From Caldilineales bacterium (GTDB taxonomy: Bacteria > Chloroflexota > Anaerolineae > J102): 60,206 nucleotides of DNA. The position numbers and the translations under genes are program-made. Positions 1 to 10,357 of this stretch are shown here, in pieces. Location: contig JAIBAP010000035.1 in assembly GCA_019695115.1 (NCBI GenBank), positions 1 to 60,206 of the forward strand, read 5' to 3'. Under the pieces are notes generated by a model that was not told the DNA's origin, made no database searches, and worked only from the letters and a program-made list of their open reading frames with translations. How positions within the stretch are numbered: the stretch's first letter is position 1; the number at the start of each line of letters is the position of its first letter.

Positions 1-2
1 TG

Positions 3-113
3 GTGTCTGATGAGGAATTGGCGCAAGTCGATATCCAACGCGCTGATTTTCATGGCGAGTGGAACTATACCATCTTGCCGCGAGTCAAACCAATCGATAC
101 AGTTATTTCATGA
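3..113 (+). mobile_element. 3' end of ISAzo13-like transposase
   Basis: An open frame enters from the left edge and stops with TGA at 111-113, giving 36 residues. The C-terminal stretch (FHGEWNYTILPR) looks like the end of ISAzo13 / 'Rhodopirellula transposase DDE' proteins, where an HG-x-WNYTI motif closes the protein. The catalytic part lies outside the window, so intactness cannot be judged. It converges on the minus-strand giant gene ending at 146. I see no terminal inverted repeat in the 32 bases between them. Family assignment rests on memory of this short motif. Confidence 0.55.
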
Positions 114-145
114 CAGACCCTTAGCATAAAGACCACATCCTCGCG

Positions 146-3100
146 CTAATCTCCTGCTTCATCCAGCCGGCTCTGGGCATCGGAATAACGCCGGTTGGCG
201 CCGGCGATCCGGCTTCGCTTATCGTCGGCGGCGCTGGTTTCCATAGCCTGCGCCTGCTTCAGGCCGTCTGCCCTGGTCTGATCAGCTTTCTGCGCTCCTT
301 GCACCCGATCGCGCTCCGCCGTGGAATCGGCGTTGGCCTTTTGCGTGCGGGCATCCGCCTTCTCGCGGTCGGCCTGCGCTTGCGCTGCTGCCACATCGGC
401 CGCCGCTTTCGCCTGTGTATCGGCCAGATTCTGGGTGGCGGCTTCTAATTTGGCGTGGGCATCCTGCAAGGCCGCTGCTTTGAGCTGCACAGCCTGTTCT
501 TCAGCCGCAGCCTTCTGGGCGTGAGCAAGCGTCAGTTCGGCGTGCGCCTGGTCTAACACCGTCTCGATATTCAGGCCGCCATCCATGTCGATCGGGAACA
601 GCGTGACCGGCGGCTCCTGCCCGTCGAGCCGGCCAGCGTGCAGGTAACGGCGCTTGCTCTCCACCGTCACCAGGCTGCGCGCCCAGGTGGGATCGGGGCC
701 GGGCGTATGCTCCCAACCCTGCGCCGCTGGCGGCGCGGCGCAGTTCCAGGCGCCAAAGCGAACGATGCGTCCTTGAAAGGCAGCAAAGACCTGCCGGGCA
801 TCGTCGCGCTGCAGCAAAGCGCCCTCGATCATCTCATGGGTTTGGGCGGCGTTGGGCGCGCCCAGCGCATGACCTTCAAAAACCCGTACCCCATCGGGCA
901 GGGATATCTTTGCTTCGACCACCTTTTCGCCCTCGATGAACGTGGAAACAACGCCATGCCTGTCCAGCATCCAGGTCACACGCTGCTGTTCATCGATGCG
1001 CAGCCGGCGGTCTGATACGATCTGATGTTCTCCTGTCACGACCTGTCCGTCCCAGCGCAGGTGCAGGGTTGGAATCCCGGATTGACCGTCTGCCGGGTCT
1101 GGTTCAATCAGGCAGGCGATTCGATCTTCGTCCTCGAACGTCGCCAGTTCATAAAGGCAGATGGCCGTTTGGGGATCGGACTCGACTCTCTGCCAAACGA
1201 GATCTGCTGAAACCGTAAAACCGCGGCGCAGGTCGAGGCGGATCGGCTCGAAGGTCAGAACGTCGTCCGCGGCGGGCGGCTGCGCGTCTTGGTCCGCGGT
1301 TGGCGGATCTGAGTTCTTTGCCGCCCCAAAGGAGAGCAGCCTGGCGGGCGATCCATCTGTGGCATCGGTCCATTGCACGCCGGTGAATCCACTTACCGCC
1401 ACCATCGCCACATGCTGGCCCCAGTGAGGATGCTTGGGGTCGTGGTACAGGTCGATGTAGCGGCCGGGTGTATCGAGGACCGGCGCCTCTATGGTTCGCC
1501 GCACAGACGCGACCCAATAGAGGAAGGCCGCTTCCTTCCCTGAACCGTTTTTATCCGCCAGCCGGGAAACAGTAAGGCCACGCGCGGGTCTGGGTGCGGG
1601 GTACAAGGTCGCGACCGCTGCTCCCAATACATTCTCGATTCTGTCGCCGGGCACCACCCCATCTTCTGCATACTGGGCTCCGATGGCATTCTTGATTTTG
1701 TCGCCGGGCAGCATCCGCACCACCTCGTCTTGCGCGTCCAGCCAGAGCAGTGAGCCGTCGGGGGCGACGGCGACGGCGATAGGGAAGGGCGAGGCCACGT
1801 GCGGCAGCAGAACCTGGAATCTCTCCGGCTTATCCTCCTTGACATCGCTCCAAAACAATTCCCAGCCATTGGTCCAGTACAGGATTTGTTCATCTGCATC
1901 CAGGGCAATGTCCCGGTAGTTGGGACGACCAACAGGCCCTCCCGAAGGGCCAAACAGCACTTGCTGGTCATCGGGCCAGTCCTTCTCTGGTGGTATCCAT
2001 CCCCGGCCAATGGCTCCGTCTGCGGTTATCCAGTATTCGCCAAACCAGACCTGGCCCTCATGGTTGGCTCTGGCATGCTTTCCCGAAAAATCAATGGTTA
2101 TCGCTTCTGCCGAACTTTGGTAGAACTTGCTCCCCGGCCCCAGAACCAAATTGGTCGCCACGCCGTTGAGCACATCAACCCGTCTGGTGAGTGACTCCAG
2201 GCTACCGAACCACGCCCCGCTGCCGCGGACAAACCCCAACTGCTTGATTCCCTGGATGTGAATGTCGCGGCGGGCCTGCTCGCGGGCCAGCGCCAATTTT
2301 CGCTGCGCCTGCTTGTGAGCCATGACCTTCTGGGCCGTTGCTTGCTGGTGGGCAGCCAGCAACTTGTGGGCGTTTTCCGCCTCCACCTGCTGCTGCATGC
2401 GTTTGACCAGCACGCTATCGGCCGGGGCTGCGGGCAGATCGGCGCTGACGACGACGGCCTCGGGCGGCGCCTGCCAGGCATCGAAGCCCTGCGCAAAGAG
2501 ATCCAGGGCTGGCGCCTCGGCCGGGGTTGTGGTGGGATAGCGGTCGTCGCGGATTTGTTCGAGTGTGCGGGCGCTGTGCCATACCCGCACCTGGGCGATG
2601 GAACCCCGGAAACTGCGGCCCAGCACCCACGAATCGACACGCCCCAAATCGCCTTTCGATAATTTCGCCTGCCCTACCGGGCGACCGTTCAGGTACCATT
2701 GCAGGATTTCGGTCTCGCTGTCCCAAGTTTGAGCCAGATGATACCAGCGATCCGGTCGCAACAATTCGCCGCCAAAGCGCAATTCGTCGCCGGCGCCCCG
2801 CAGTTCGCTCTGCGTGCGCTCGATGGTCAGACCGTACCCCTCGCCCGAAGAGAGAATGCCGGCATAACGCTCGACGATCACGTTGGATAATGATAACCCG
2901 ACCGGACTTCCGTCTGGCTGTCCGCTTATATACCTGAGATAGGCGGGGTCGATCCGGTCTGATACCCTGTACCCCTTAGGAAACCAGACGCTCACATCTG
3001 CGGGCAGGCTGGTTCCCGGAGCGAACACGCGCAACTCTGGTTGGTAACCAAGTATGCCATCTGGCCCTGCCGGCGCGGCAGCAAAAGCCGCCAACTTGGG

Positions 3101-5044
3101 CGTCCAGGACAGGGCGCCGAGATCACCGCGGCTGCCAGTGACTATTGCGATTCGTCCCTGGTACGATCCTGCAAAATACCCTTCAAACAGGAAGAGCGCT
3201 CCTCCCTCTGGCACGTGGACCGTCCGAAAATCCGGGACTTCGTTCGTGCTACCCCAAAACTGATAAGACGCCCGCACTTCGATATCGGGCTGCTCACGCG
3301 CGGTGTACACCAATTCCTCGCCCACAAGCGGCCCGGCGCGACGGGTCTTGATCAGCCGGGCATCCGCCGGAAAATCGGCACTATCTCCCTGCAAGGTGGA
3401 GCGCACCATCTGGGCCACACGATGGCCGGCAACAGCGATATGCTCGTGGAATCCGCTTCCCCATTCCCGTTGTTCCCGGATCATCTCGAATCCCGGCGGG
3501 ATCCACACAGAACGTTCGGCGCTGCTCCGCACTGCCCTGTCAACGGGAATGACCTGCCCGTGGTGAGAAAGTGACAGAACCCCGTCGGCGCCGTGCGGTG
3601 TAGCCACAAAAATCGCCGCTTGCGGCTTCCAGGTCAGGCCGCTCAGATCAAACACGCCATCCGCAAGGATCTCGTAGTCAGCAATCGCTTCTACCTGTGC
3701 GATAGGCTTTCTGAACAGGAACAGCGCCCGTTGTTTGGGAACATCGACGACGGCGATATCCGGGACATCCTGCAACCAGCTCTGACCTGGGCCCATGAAC
3801 GTCTCCCAGCGCCCATCGGCCAGGCGATAGATGCCCTGTCCTTCCCGCGTTTTGGGCTGGTCGGGCGGACGCTGCACACGCTGGATTCCTTCAGCCATTC
3901 TGCTCGTGTCCTTGCCTTGCTGAGTTGCGGCCGTGCGCTTGACGATGTAGCTGGCGCTGCCTGGACAGGCTTGCAGCCCGCTCCCAATCCTGTCGGGAAT
4001 CGTTTCGTCCCTGCCCGGAACCAGGCAAAAGTCAGGGGGGACCCAGAAATGCCAGTTGATCGCATCAGCCGGGAGGGGGTCGCCAACCGCAAAGAATCGT
4101 ATTTGTGGTTCGCCAGAAGAGTCCGATTTGGGGCCAATCCCGATGACGCCGGCCGCGCCGGCAACGGCGACGTAAATGGCCGACCCGACGGGCATGGGCA
4201 GCGATGGTTGGCCCAGATGCTTGCCCGCCATGATGGTTTCTTTGCCTTCATACCCCGCTTTCTCGAACAAGAAGAGGATGTTGTTCTCCGGGATGGCCGC
4301 CGGTTGCCCTGCTTGAACGTTGAACCCCCACTCCACGGGCAGACTGCTGGTCGAGTTCAGGACAGCTCGCGCCTCCACGGAACCGTCTGCAGACTGGATG
4401 AATACGGTACGAACGGGGGACGCGCAAGTCCAGTTCTCAATGGTGATTGCACTGGAACCTGCAACCGCGCTCGTGCGCAGCTGCGTCACTTCCAGGGCCA
4501 CACCTGGCGGAATCCAGGCCGATCCGATCTGCGCGAGGCCTGGCTTCGTATCCGTAGCCTGCTCTCCTGTGTTCTTCTCCTCCAGCCGCTGCCAGAAATC
4601 CGGCAGGACCAGCACCTCGGCCTTGCCCTGGTAGCCCGGCTGCTCGAACAGAACCACATGGTTCTGGCGGCGATGACTGCGATCCAGCACCACGGCCGAG
4701 CCGATCTGCTGTTGACCCTCCGGCGCCTGCGGCAAGTCCTGGCGGATGGCGAGCGATTCGCCTTGAAAATCCGGCTCGCTAAAGAAGACGGCCTCCATCG
4801 CCTCGGGCAGACTGGCTGATCCGAACTGGGGCAGGTAATCCCCGGCGATGCTCCTGTACAAGCCTTCTTTCAGACGCACGGGCTTGCCGCCATACCCTGG
4901 CTGGGGATAGAGCCGGACGGCCCCATCCATCGGCGCCGGGCAGACCCAGGCTTCGATGGTAAAGCCATTTGACAGATCGGGCAGCTTGCCGCTCAGATCG
5001 ATTTCATGCTCGCTGCGCAAACGTAGGGCCAGGTTGTTACTCAT
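146..5044 (-). CDS. 1632-aa LamG / beta-gamma-crystallin-like / coiled-coil protein
   Basis: Unrecognised giant protein with readable architecture. Residues 1-36 look like the first strands of a LamG/concanavalin domain (LRL...GFTIEAWV). Residues about 40-700 carry at least four and perhaps six repeats of the beta/gamma-crystallin type (aromatic-x4-aromatic-x-G, such as LFEQPGYQGK), most followed by an I/V-G-S-A element. The LamG fold seems to resume at about 725-835 (WYHLAQTWD, WYLNGRPVG, VRVWHSARTLEQI). A short coiled coil follows at about 875-935, then a region with propeller-like strands (ILYWTNGWELFW, IAVAVAPDGSLLWLD) and a second LamG-like domain at about 1310-1490. An Ala/Gln/Lys-rich coiled coil closes the protein. 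There is no signal peptide or membrane segment. ATG at 5044 is preceded by AGAGG. It is the last gene of the minus-strand cassette. Function unknown; adhesion or a toxin-like structural role is conceivable but unproven. Confidence 0.7.
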   Translation of the reverse strand: MSNNLALRLRSEHEIDLSGKLPDLSNGFTIEAWVCPAPMDGAVRLYPQPGYGGKPVRLKEGLYRSIAGDYLPQFGSASLPEAMEAVFFSEPDFQGESLAIRQDLPQAPEGQQQIGSAVVLDRSHRRQNHVVLFEQPGYQGKAEVLVLPDFWQRLEEKNTGEQATDTKPGLAQIGSAWIPPGVALEVTQLRTSAVAGSSAITIENWTCASPVRTVFIQSADGSVEARAVLNSTSSLPVEWGFNVQAGQPAAIPENNILFLFEKAGYEGKETIMAGKHLGQPSLPMPVGSAIYVAVAGAAGVIGIGPKSDSSGEPQIRFFAVGDPLPADAINWHFWVPPDFCLVPGRDETIPDRIGSGLQACPGSASYIVKRTAATQQGKDTSRMAEGIQRVQRPPDQPKTREGQGIYRLADGRWETFMGPGQSWLQDVPDIAVVDVPKQRALFLFRKPIAQVEAIADYEILADGVFDLSGLTWKPQAAIFVATPHGADGVLSLSHHGQVIPVDRAVRSSAERSVWIPPGFEMIREQREWGSGFHEHIAVAGHRVAQMVRSTLQGDSADFPADARLIKTRRAGPLVGEELVYTAREQPDIEVRASYQFWGSTNEVPDFRTVHVPEGGALFLFEGYFAGSYQGRIAIVTGSRGDLGALSWTPKLAAFAAAPAGPDGILGYQPELRVFAPGTSLPADVSVWFPKGYRVSDRIDPAYLRYISGQPDGSPVGLSLSNVIVERYAGILSSGEGYGLTIERTQSELRGAGDELRFGGELLRPDRWYHLAQTWDSETEILQWYLNGRPVGQAKLSKGDLGRVDSWVLGRSFRGSIAQVRVWHSARTLEQIRDDRYPTTTPAEAPALDLFAQGFDAWQAPPEAVVVSADLPAAPADSVLVKRMQQQVEAENAHKLLAAHQQATAQKVMAHKQAQRKLALAREQARRDIHIQGIKQLGFVRGSGAWFGSLESLTRRVDVLNGVATNLVLGPGSKFYQSSAEAITIDFSGKHARANHEGQVWFGEYWITADGAIGRGWIPPEKDWPDDQQVLFGPSGGPVGRPNYRDIALDADEQILYWTNGWELFWSDVKEDKPERFQVLLPHVASPFPIAVAVAPDGSLLWLDAQDEVVRMLPGDKIKNAIGAQYAEDGVVPGDRIENVLGAAVATLYPAPRPARGLTVSRLADKNGSGKEAAFLYWVASVRRTIEAPVLDTPGRYIDLYHDPKHPHWGQHVAMVAVSGFTGVQWTDATDGSPARLLSFGAAKNSDPPTADQDAQPPAADDVLTFEPIRLDLRRGFTVSADLVWQRVESDPQTAICLYELATFEDEDRIACLIEPDPADGQSGIPTLHLRWDGQVVTGEHQIVSDRRLRIDEQQRVTWMLDRHGVVSTFIEGEKVVEAKISLPDGVRVFEGHALGAPNAAQTHEMIEGALLQRDDARQVFAAFQGRIVRFGAWNCAAPPAAQGWEHTPGPDPTWARSLVTVESKRRYLHAGRLDGQEPPVTLFPIDMDGGLNIETVLDQAHAELTLAHAQKAAAEEQAVQLKAAALQDAHAKLEAATQNLADTQAKAAADVAAAQAQADREKADARTQKANADSTAERDRVQGAQKADQTRADGLKQAQAMETSAADDKRSRIAGANRRYSDAQSRLDEAGD

Positions 5045-5106
5045 GATTGCCTCTGATTTTCTGTGGATCCAAACTGATCAAGTGTTAGCAAGCGCGTCGT
5101 CTGAAT

Positions 5107-8100
5107 TCAAAAAGGACTGGGTACCCAGGAAGTTGCCGCATGCCAGCCGCTGCTGAGGGTGTCTTCAACCTTTTCTGCCGCGCGGCTGAACAACTCCTCG
5201 ATCTTGCGTTCAACTTCCTCGATATCGGCCTCGATGGCCCGCACCGCCGCTTCCGCCTCCTGAGCCAGCTGGTTGACCAGGGCGATGGCTTGATCCAGGC
5301 GGGCGGAAACCCAGCGGCGGGCTTCGTCCAACTTTCCCGCCACCCATTGCGCGGCCTCCGCGGCCACCTGAATGGCATACTGCGCCGCCTCGCTGACAAG
5401 GACGGCAACATCGGCAACGATGGCTTTGACGCTGTCAGCCGCATCGGCGGCAAATTGAAGCGCTTTGTTGCTGAAGTCGCTGACTTTGTCGAGCAGAGGC
5501 GCAGCCGCATCCAACGCCGCTTGCGCGACATGGCTTGCCAGAGTCTCTGCCTCGCCAGCCAGGTTTTCGGCAGCTTGCCCGATTTCGCCCGCCGCCTTGT
5601 CCATCGTGTCCGCTACATCGCTCACGATCTGTTTGGCTTCACTGGCAGCAGCAGACGCCACCTCAGCGACCTCCTTTGCGGCCGCGACGGCCACCTGCGC
5701 CACTTCCTGGGCGCCTTCTGCGACGAACTTCCCAATCGGGGCCAGGTATTCCGCGAAGATGTTCTCGGCTTCAGCGACGACATGCTCCCACACTTTCCTG
5801 GCCAGCTCTACCAGGGTGCTGAACCGCTCCTCCAGCACCAGTTCCGGCAGGTGCAAGGCAGCGCCCTGATACTCGAAACTGCCGTCGATGGTCAGTTTGA
5901 ATTCCTCGCTGTCAACCATCAAGGACACGTGCGCATCCAGATCGGTATCGAGATGGAACTGCGTCGCGGCCACGTGCGGAATGATCGGCCCGATGTCGCC
6001 GTGCAGATGCATGCCCAGATCGCCATGCGCCTCCAGCTTCCCTTCCTTGTGCCACCAGTGGCACTCTAATTCGGCCGTTACTTCTTTGCCGGCGCTGATC
6101 TTGAAGTCGAAGTCGAAGCCCTCGTCGGTGATGTCGGCGTGAATATCGGTTTGCAGGAAGCCGAAAAGCTGCGCATGCAGGTCGGCGTGGAGGAAAGGCG
6201 AACTGCGCGTGCTCAGGTGCAGCACCGGGCCGCCCGGTTCGAGGAACCAGTCCCCTGCGTCCTGGGCAGCAGTCGGCTGCTTCTGCTGACCGGCGGCCAG
6301 CGCGGCCACCTTGCTCTTCACCTGTTGGTTGAAGTCTTCGGCTGTCGTGGGCGCCTTGCGGATGCCCTGGCCATCCCCCCAGATCTTCAAGATACGGCCA
6401 ATCTCGATCTTCTCGGCTTCCAAATGACCTGAAAAGCCGGGGATGCCCTGCGTCGAAATATCGAGCACGGCAAAAGCATCCCAGTCGAAGATATGCAGCC
6501 CGCCGCGAATACCGATACCGGGCATGGCCGTGGCGCCATCTGGCAAATTGACGATGCTATCGGCCCAGTGCACGCGCACCGCTTTGAACTCGACTTTGGA
6601 AAGGATGGCTTCGAGATGCCCCAGGGCGCTTTCGGCGGCTTCGATGGCAGTGGATGCGCCTTTGGCGGCCTGCCCTGCGACTTCACTCGCAGCCTTGACA
6701 TCGCTCCCCACCTCACCTCCGGCCAGGTCGCCCACCGCGTCTGCGGCGGCTGCGGCGGCCTCAGCGCCTGCTGCCGCCAGTTTGGCGACGGCGTCTGCCT
6801 GGTGCAGCCGGTATTGCACCCCGGTGACGGCCTCCAGCAGGACAGGGATGCTCAGCTCCTCTGTGCCGAATTCGACGTAAAGGGGCTGGACGATTTCCCC
6901 CTCGACCTCCAGGACAATGGCTGCATCGCCATAGACCAGATCCTTGTCATCCTTGTAAATGGCAAAGGAACCGCTCAGCCCCAGGTCCAGACCGGGCGGC
7001 TCGAACTGGAGACCCAGTTCGAGCGACAAAGGCTTGTCGTGGTTGATCACGAGTTGTACGCCAGGCAAGAGATAAATGGGCGTGAGCGGCACAGGCAGCG
7101 CCAGCTCGGTCATTTGCAGATGACCGGTGAGCGCCTCCTCCGCCAGGGCTATCCAGCCGGTCATCTGCAGGCGTTGCCCGAAAAAGTGGATATCCAGGCC
7201 GCCCTGAATGTCGAATTCCGGCCCGGCCTCCGGGATCTCCAGGTTGTCCTTGATGCGCAGCAGCGGGGAAGTGAGCGCCAGGCTGTTGCCGGCCCCAGCG
7301 TCCAGCTTGAGGCTGCCCGGTATCGCCACCTGCAGGGCGATCACATCGCCGATGGTCACCTGGGCATCGAGCTCATCCACAGCGATCACGCGCCGCACGA
7401 TGTCGTGCGGGCCGAACTTCACCCGTGCGCCCACGGAAACGCCCCGCCCCACGGTCATCGTCCCCGCGCCGAAGGGCGTGCTGGGCGCGTCGCCATCCTG
7501 CCGGGCATAGCTGGGTTGCATGGCGCTGGCCGCAAACGCCGGCGGCTGGTAGGCGCTGCTGCTGACCGTCGAGAACAGGAAGTGCGTGAGCTCGATATGC
7601 TCCAGCACTTCCTCAACGGCCTTCAGGAACGCGCTGACTGGCGCAGGCAGAAACGTCAGATCCTGCGCATCCGCATGCGTCAATTCGTCGTCGCTGCCCG
7701 CAAAGGCAATGCCGGCCACCAGGCCCGCGTTCTCGCCGCCGCGCACGGCGACAAAGGCCTTGGCCTCGCGATACGTGGAGAGGGCGGTGAAGAGCAGGGC
7801 GCTCTCTTGATCGTTCTCCTGCCAGCTAAAGCCCAGCTGCTTGAAGGTCAGGAATTCTTCGATCTTTTCAACGATTTCGCCAAAATCACTGCCGAGCAGG
7901 CCTTTGAGATCGTCAACAAGATGCTCCTGCCCCGCCAGTTTCAGGACATCGTGGATGCCCAGGGTGCTGTCCTCATCGTCGCCCAGCCAGGAGACTTCGA
8001 CCACCCGGTTGGTTACGCCGGCTTGGGGGCTGCCCCCTGCTGGCGCGGACTGGCTGCCGCTGGACTGACTGTACTCCGCCAGGAGCACGCCCTCGCCCAG

Positions 8101-10293
8101 CGGCCGCGACCAGGCGACATCGAAAGCATTGCCCGGACGGGCATAGCTCATGGAGAGGCTGGCAACCTGAAAGACGGCGTCGAGTACCTGCGCGCCCGCG
8201 GTGGGGATGTCCAGACCGAGACCCGTCGCAACGTCGGATAAGCTCAGCGGGTCGCCTTCGGGCGCATCGAAATCAAAGCCGAATGATTGCGCGTCGGCGG
8301 ATAGCAGCGCCTGCGTCTCCAGTTCGTAGGAGCGGGTCTGCCCATTGACCATGACTTCCTTCTCCAGCGTCAAGTTGACGGAGAAGGTGGCGTGGGTCTT
8401 GCCCTGTTGGGGGTCGCGGGCCACGATCATCTGCAGAATGGCTTTGGAGACGCTGCCGCCCAGCACGGGAACATCATCGGCTATCTTCCAGTCGGTGATA
8501 GCTTGCATATCGAGGCGCCGGTCAGCCGTGTCATAGTTCAACGAGATCCGCTCCAGGGAAACGTCTGGGATCTCGGCGGGAACAGCCGCCCCAAAGGCAT
8601 GCACCAGGTGATCGACGAGTGTTGTCAGGGAGATGCCTTCTGGCGGGGCATCGGCAATACCTTCGAATAGCCAACCGTCCGCAGTGCGCTCGGCATCGAC
8701 GGAGAGCGTGACCGGCCCCAACGTCAACAAAGCGGCGATGCTGCCCAGCGCCTTGCCTTGATCCGGCTTGTGGATATCGAGCGTGATCGCGTCCAGGACG
8801 ATTGCTCCGGCGGCGAAAGTCGGAACGAGATCAACCTGGCCATCGAGCTTGATCTGCAGCCTGTTGGTTGCTTCGCCATCCTTTTCTCCCGGCAGCAGGC
8901 GCTGCAGCCTGGCCTGACGCAGCGTGACTGTATCCAGGCCAAAAGGCAGGGGGACAGCAGGCAGGAGATGCTCGATGAATTGACCGAGGTGTACCCCATC
9001 CGGCTCGTCCAATGCGCCTTCGATGAGATCCCACGTTCGCGCATGAACCTGAAAATGCACGTCCGCAATGGCCATGAAGCCGGTCAATTCGACGGTCGGC
9101 GACTCCTGCCCCAGTGGCAGGGGAATGGCGAAGGTGAAATCAACTTCACTCAACTCGAAAGGGCCAACGTGGCACAGATGCTTTTCTGCGGTTGCGTGGC
9201 CGCCAGCGCCAACGGTGAAGAGCATCCATTGACCGGGTGAATAGATGAAAGAGATCAGGGAAAGCGTGTCCGGGAGTTCCAGCGCCAACTCCGCCATGAT
9301 CTGGCTCGCAACTCCAGATCCGATCAAGCTACTCAAAGCCGCCAGGCTCTCGCCCAGCGGAATGAGACGACCCATGCGGGTCGCATAGCGGGGTGTAAAG
9401 TCTTCGATGACGTGGGCTTCCAGGATGATCGGCTCGGCTGTGGGTTCGGCTGATGTCCTGATTTCGCGCAGCCAGTAATGAAATCCCTCATTCGGGTTTT
9501 TCAGATCGTAATGTATCGCCAGCCCCGCCTTATGGCTGCTGCTTTCTCCCGTCCCTTCCAGCGCGGCGGCTTTATCCCACCAACACTCCAGGTCCAGCCA
9601 ACCGTCAGCGACATCGCCGCGGATGGCAACGCGCGCCGGATCGGCAGCCTGATCGGGCAAAGCGGCAGCATGGGCGAAGTCCTGCCACCATTTATCCGGC
9701 AACGCCTGGCTGCCATTGACAAGACCATCGGCGAAAATCTGCAAACCGTCTTGCAGGACGTAACCTGCCAGAGCAACCTCGCGTTTGACCGGTTCATCTG
9801 AGCCAGCCTCCTGTTCATCCGCATCCTTGCTCCGATCCAGTTCAAAAACCGTGCGACTCTCCTCCATGCGGCTCAGCCCGTAGCTGACGACAATGACGCC
9901 GTCGCGTAGGCTCAGCCCCCCTTGCATCATGGGCGCCTCTTTAATTGCGGGAAAACCGGTCGCCAGTTGCCACCCCTTTTCCGGCAAGGGAATGAGCAGC
10001 AACAGGCTTTGCACCTCACCGCCTGTGAGCACGAGTTCGAGGTAGATTTCGCGGCTGTGATGGCCAAACAGGTCGCCAACGCCCTGCATCGCCAGCACCT
10101 CCGCGCCTTTTGGCCCTTTGGGTGGGGGCTGAACGATCTCAGCGTTGGTCACCTCGACAGGTTCCTGCCCCAAAGCTGCGCGCAACGCATGGCGCGCCTC
10201 ACCCAATCGCGCGATGGCCGCGGAGAGCGTAAAGGTTTGCCTGGTCGGGTCGTAGTGAAGCGCCTGCAAAAGCGCATCTGTTGCATAGCTCAT
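5107..10293 (-). CDS. 1728-aa protein of unknown function with beta-rich modules and coiled-coil tail
   Basis: The function is not recognised. The first 250 residues are mixed alpha/beta. A long middle part (about 250-1450) consists of beta-rich modules with amphipathic strands. One module (about 540-610) has the pattern DGWLFEG...TLVDHLVHAFG...ISLNYDT, which I recall from other giant bacterial proteins carrying DUF6603-type regions; that likeness is from memory. Residues about 1490-1700 are very Ala-rich and predicted helical or coiled-coil, ending in SWVPSPF. No signal peptide or membrane span is apparent. ATG at 10293 has AAGGA eleven bases upstream. It lies 62 bp upstream of the 1632-aa gene and 64 bp downstream of the 575-aa gene, on the same strand, so co-transcription is likely. 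Confidence 0.65.
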   Translation of the reverse strand: MSYATDALLQALHYDPTRQTFTLSAAIARLGEARHALRAALGQEPVEVTNAEIVQPPPKGPKGAEVLAMQGVGDLFGHHSREIYLELVLTGGEVQSLLLLIPLPEKGWQLATGFPAIKEAPMMQGGLSLRDGVIVVSYGLSRMEESRTVFELDRSKDADEQEAGSDEPVKREVALAGYVLQDGLQIFADGLVNGSQALPDKWWQDFAHAAALPDQAADPARVAIRGDVADGWLDLECWWDKAAALEGTGESSSHKAGLAIHYDLKNPNEGFHYWLREIRTSAEPTAEPIILEAHVIEDFTPRYATRMGRLIPLGESLAALSSLIGSGVASQIMAELALELPDTLSLISFIYSPGQWMLFTVGAGGHATAEKHLCHVGPFELSEVDFTFAIPLPLGQESPTVELTGFMAIADVHFQVHARTWDLIEGALDEPDGVHLGQFIEHLLPAVPLPFGLDTVTLRQARLQRLLPGEKDGEATNRLQIKLDGQVDLVPTFAAGAIVLDAITLDIHKPDQGKALGSIAALLTLGPVTLSVDAERTADGWLFEGIADAPPEGISLTTLVDHLVHAFGAAVPAEIPDVSLERISLNYDTADRRLDMQAITDWKIADDVPVLGGSVSKAILQMIVARDPQQGKTHATFSVNLTLEKEVMVNGQTRSYELETQALLSADAQSFGFDFDAPEGDPLSLSDVATGLGLDIPTAGAQVLDAVFQVASLSMSYARPGNAFDVAWSRPLGEGVLLAEYSQSSGSQSAPAGGSPQAGVTNRVVEVSWLGDDEDSTLGIHDVLKLAGQEHLVDDLKGLLGSDFGEIVEKIEEFLTFKQLGFSWQENDQESALLFTALSTYREAKAFVAVRGGENAGLVAGIAFAGSDDELTHADAQDLTFLPAPVSAFLKAVEEVLEHIELTHFLFSTVSSSAYQPPAFAASAMQPSYARQDGDAPSTPFGAGTMTVGRGVSVGARVKFGPHDIVRRVIAVDELDAQVTIGDVIALQVAIPGSLKLDAGAGNSLALTSPLLRIKDNLEIPEAGPEFDIQGGLDIHFFGQRLQMTGWIALAEEALTGHLQMTELALPVPLTPIYLLPGVQLVINHDKPLSLELGLQFEPPGLDLGLSGSFAIYKDDKDLVYGDAAIVLEVEGEIVQPLYVEFGTEELSIPVLLEAVTGVQYRLHQADAVAKLAAAGAEAAAAAADAVGDLAGGEVGSDVKAASEVAGQAAKGASTAIEAAESALGHLEAILSKVEFKAVRVHWADSIVNLPDGATAMPGIGIRGGLHIFDWDAFAVLDISTQGIPGFSGHLEAEKIEIGRILKIWGDGQGIRKAPTTAEDFNQQVKSKVAALAAGQQKQPTAAQDAGDWFLEPGGPVLHLSTRSSPFLHADLHAQLFGFLQTDIHADITDEGFDFDFKISAGKEVTAELECHWWHKEGKLEAHGDLGMHLHGDIGPIIPHVAATQFHLDTDLDAHVSLMVDSEEFKLTIDGSFEYQGAALHLPELVLEERFSTLVELARKVWEHVVAEAENIFAEYLAPIGKFVAEGAQEVAQVAVAAAKEVAEVASAAASEAKQIVSDVADTMDKAAGEIGQAAENLAGEAETLASHVAQAALDAAAPLLDKVSDFSNKALQFAADAADSVKAIVADVAVLVSEAAQYAIQVAAEAAQWVAGKLDEARRWVSARLDQAIALVNQLAQEAEAAVRAIEADIEEVERKIEELFSRAAEKVEDTLSSGWHAATSWVPSPF

Positions 10294-10357
10294 TTTTATG
10301 TTTTCCTTGACGCGGTCACGGGCGCCGCTTGCTTGTGAAAGCGGCGGGGAGATGAGA

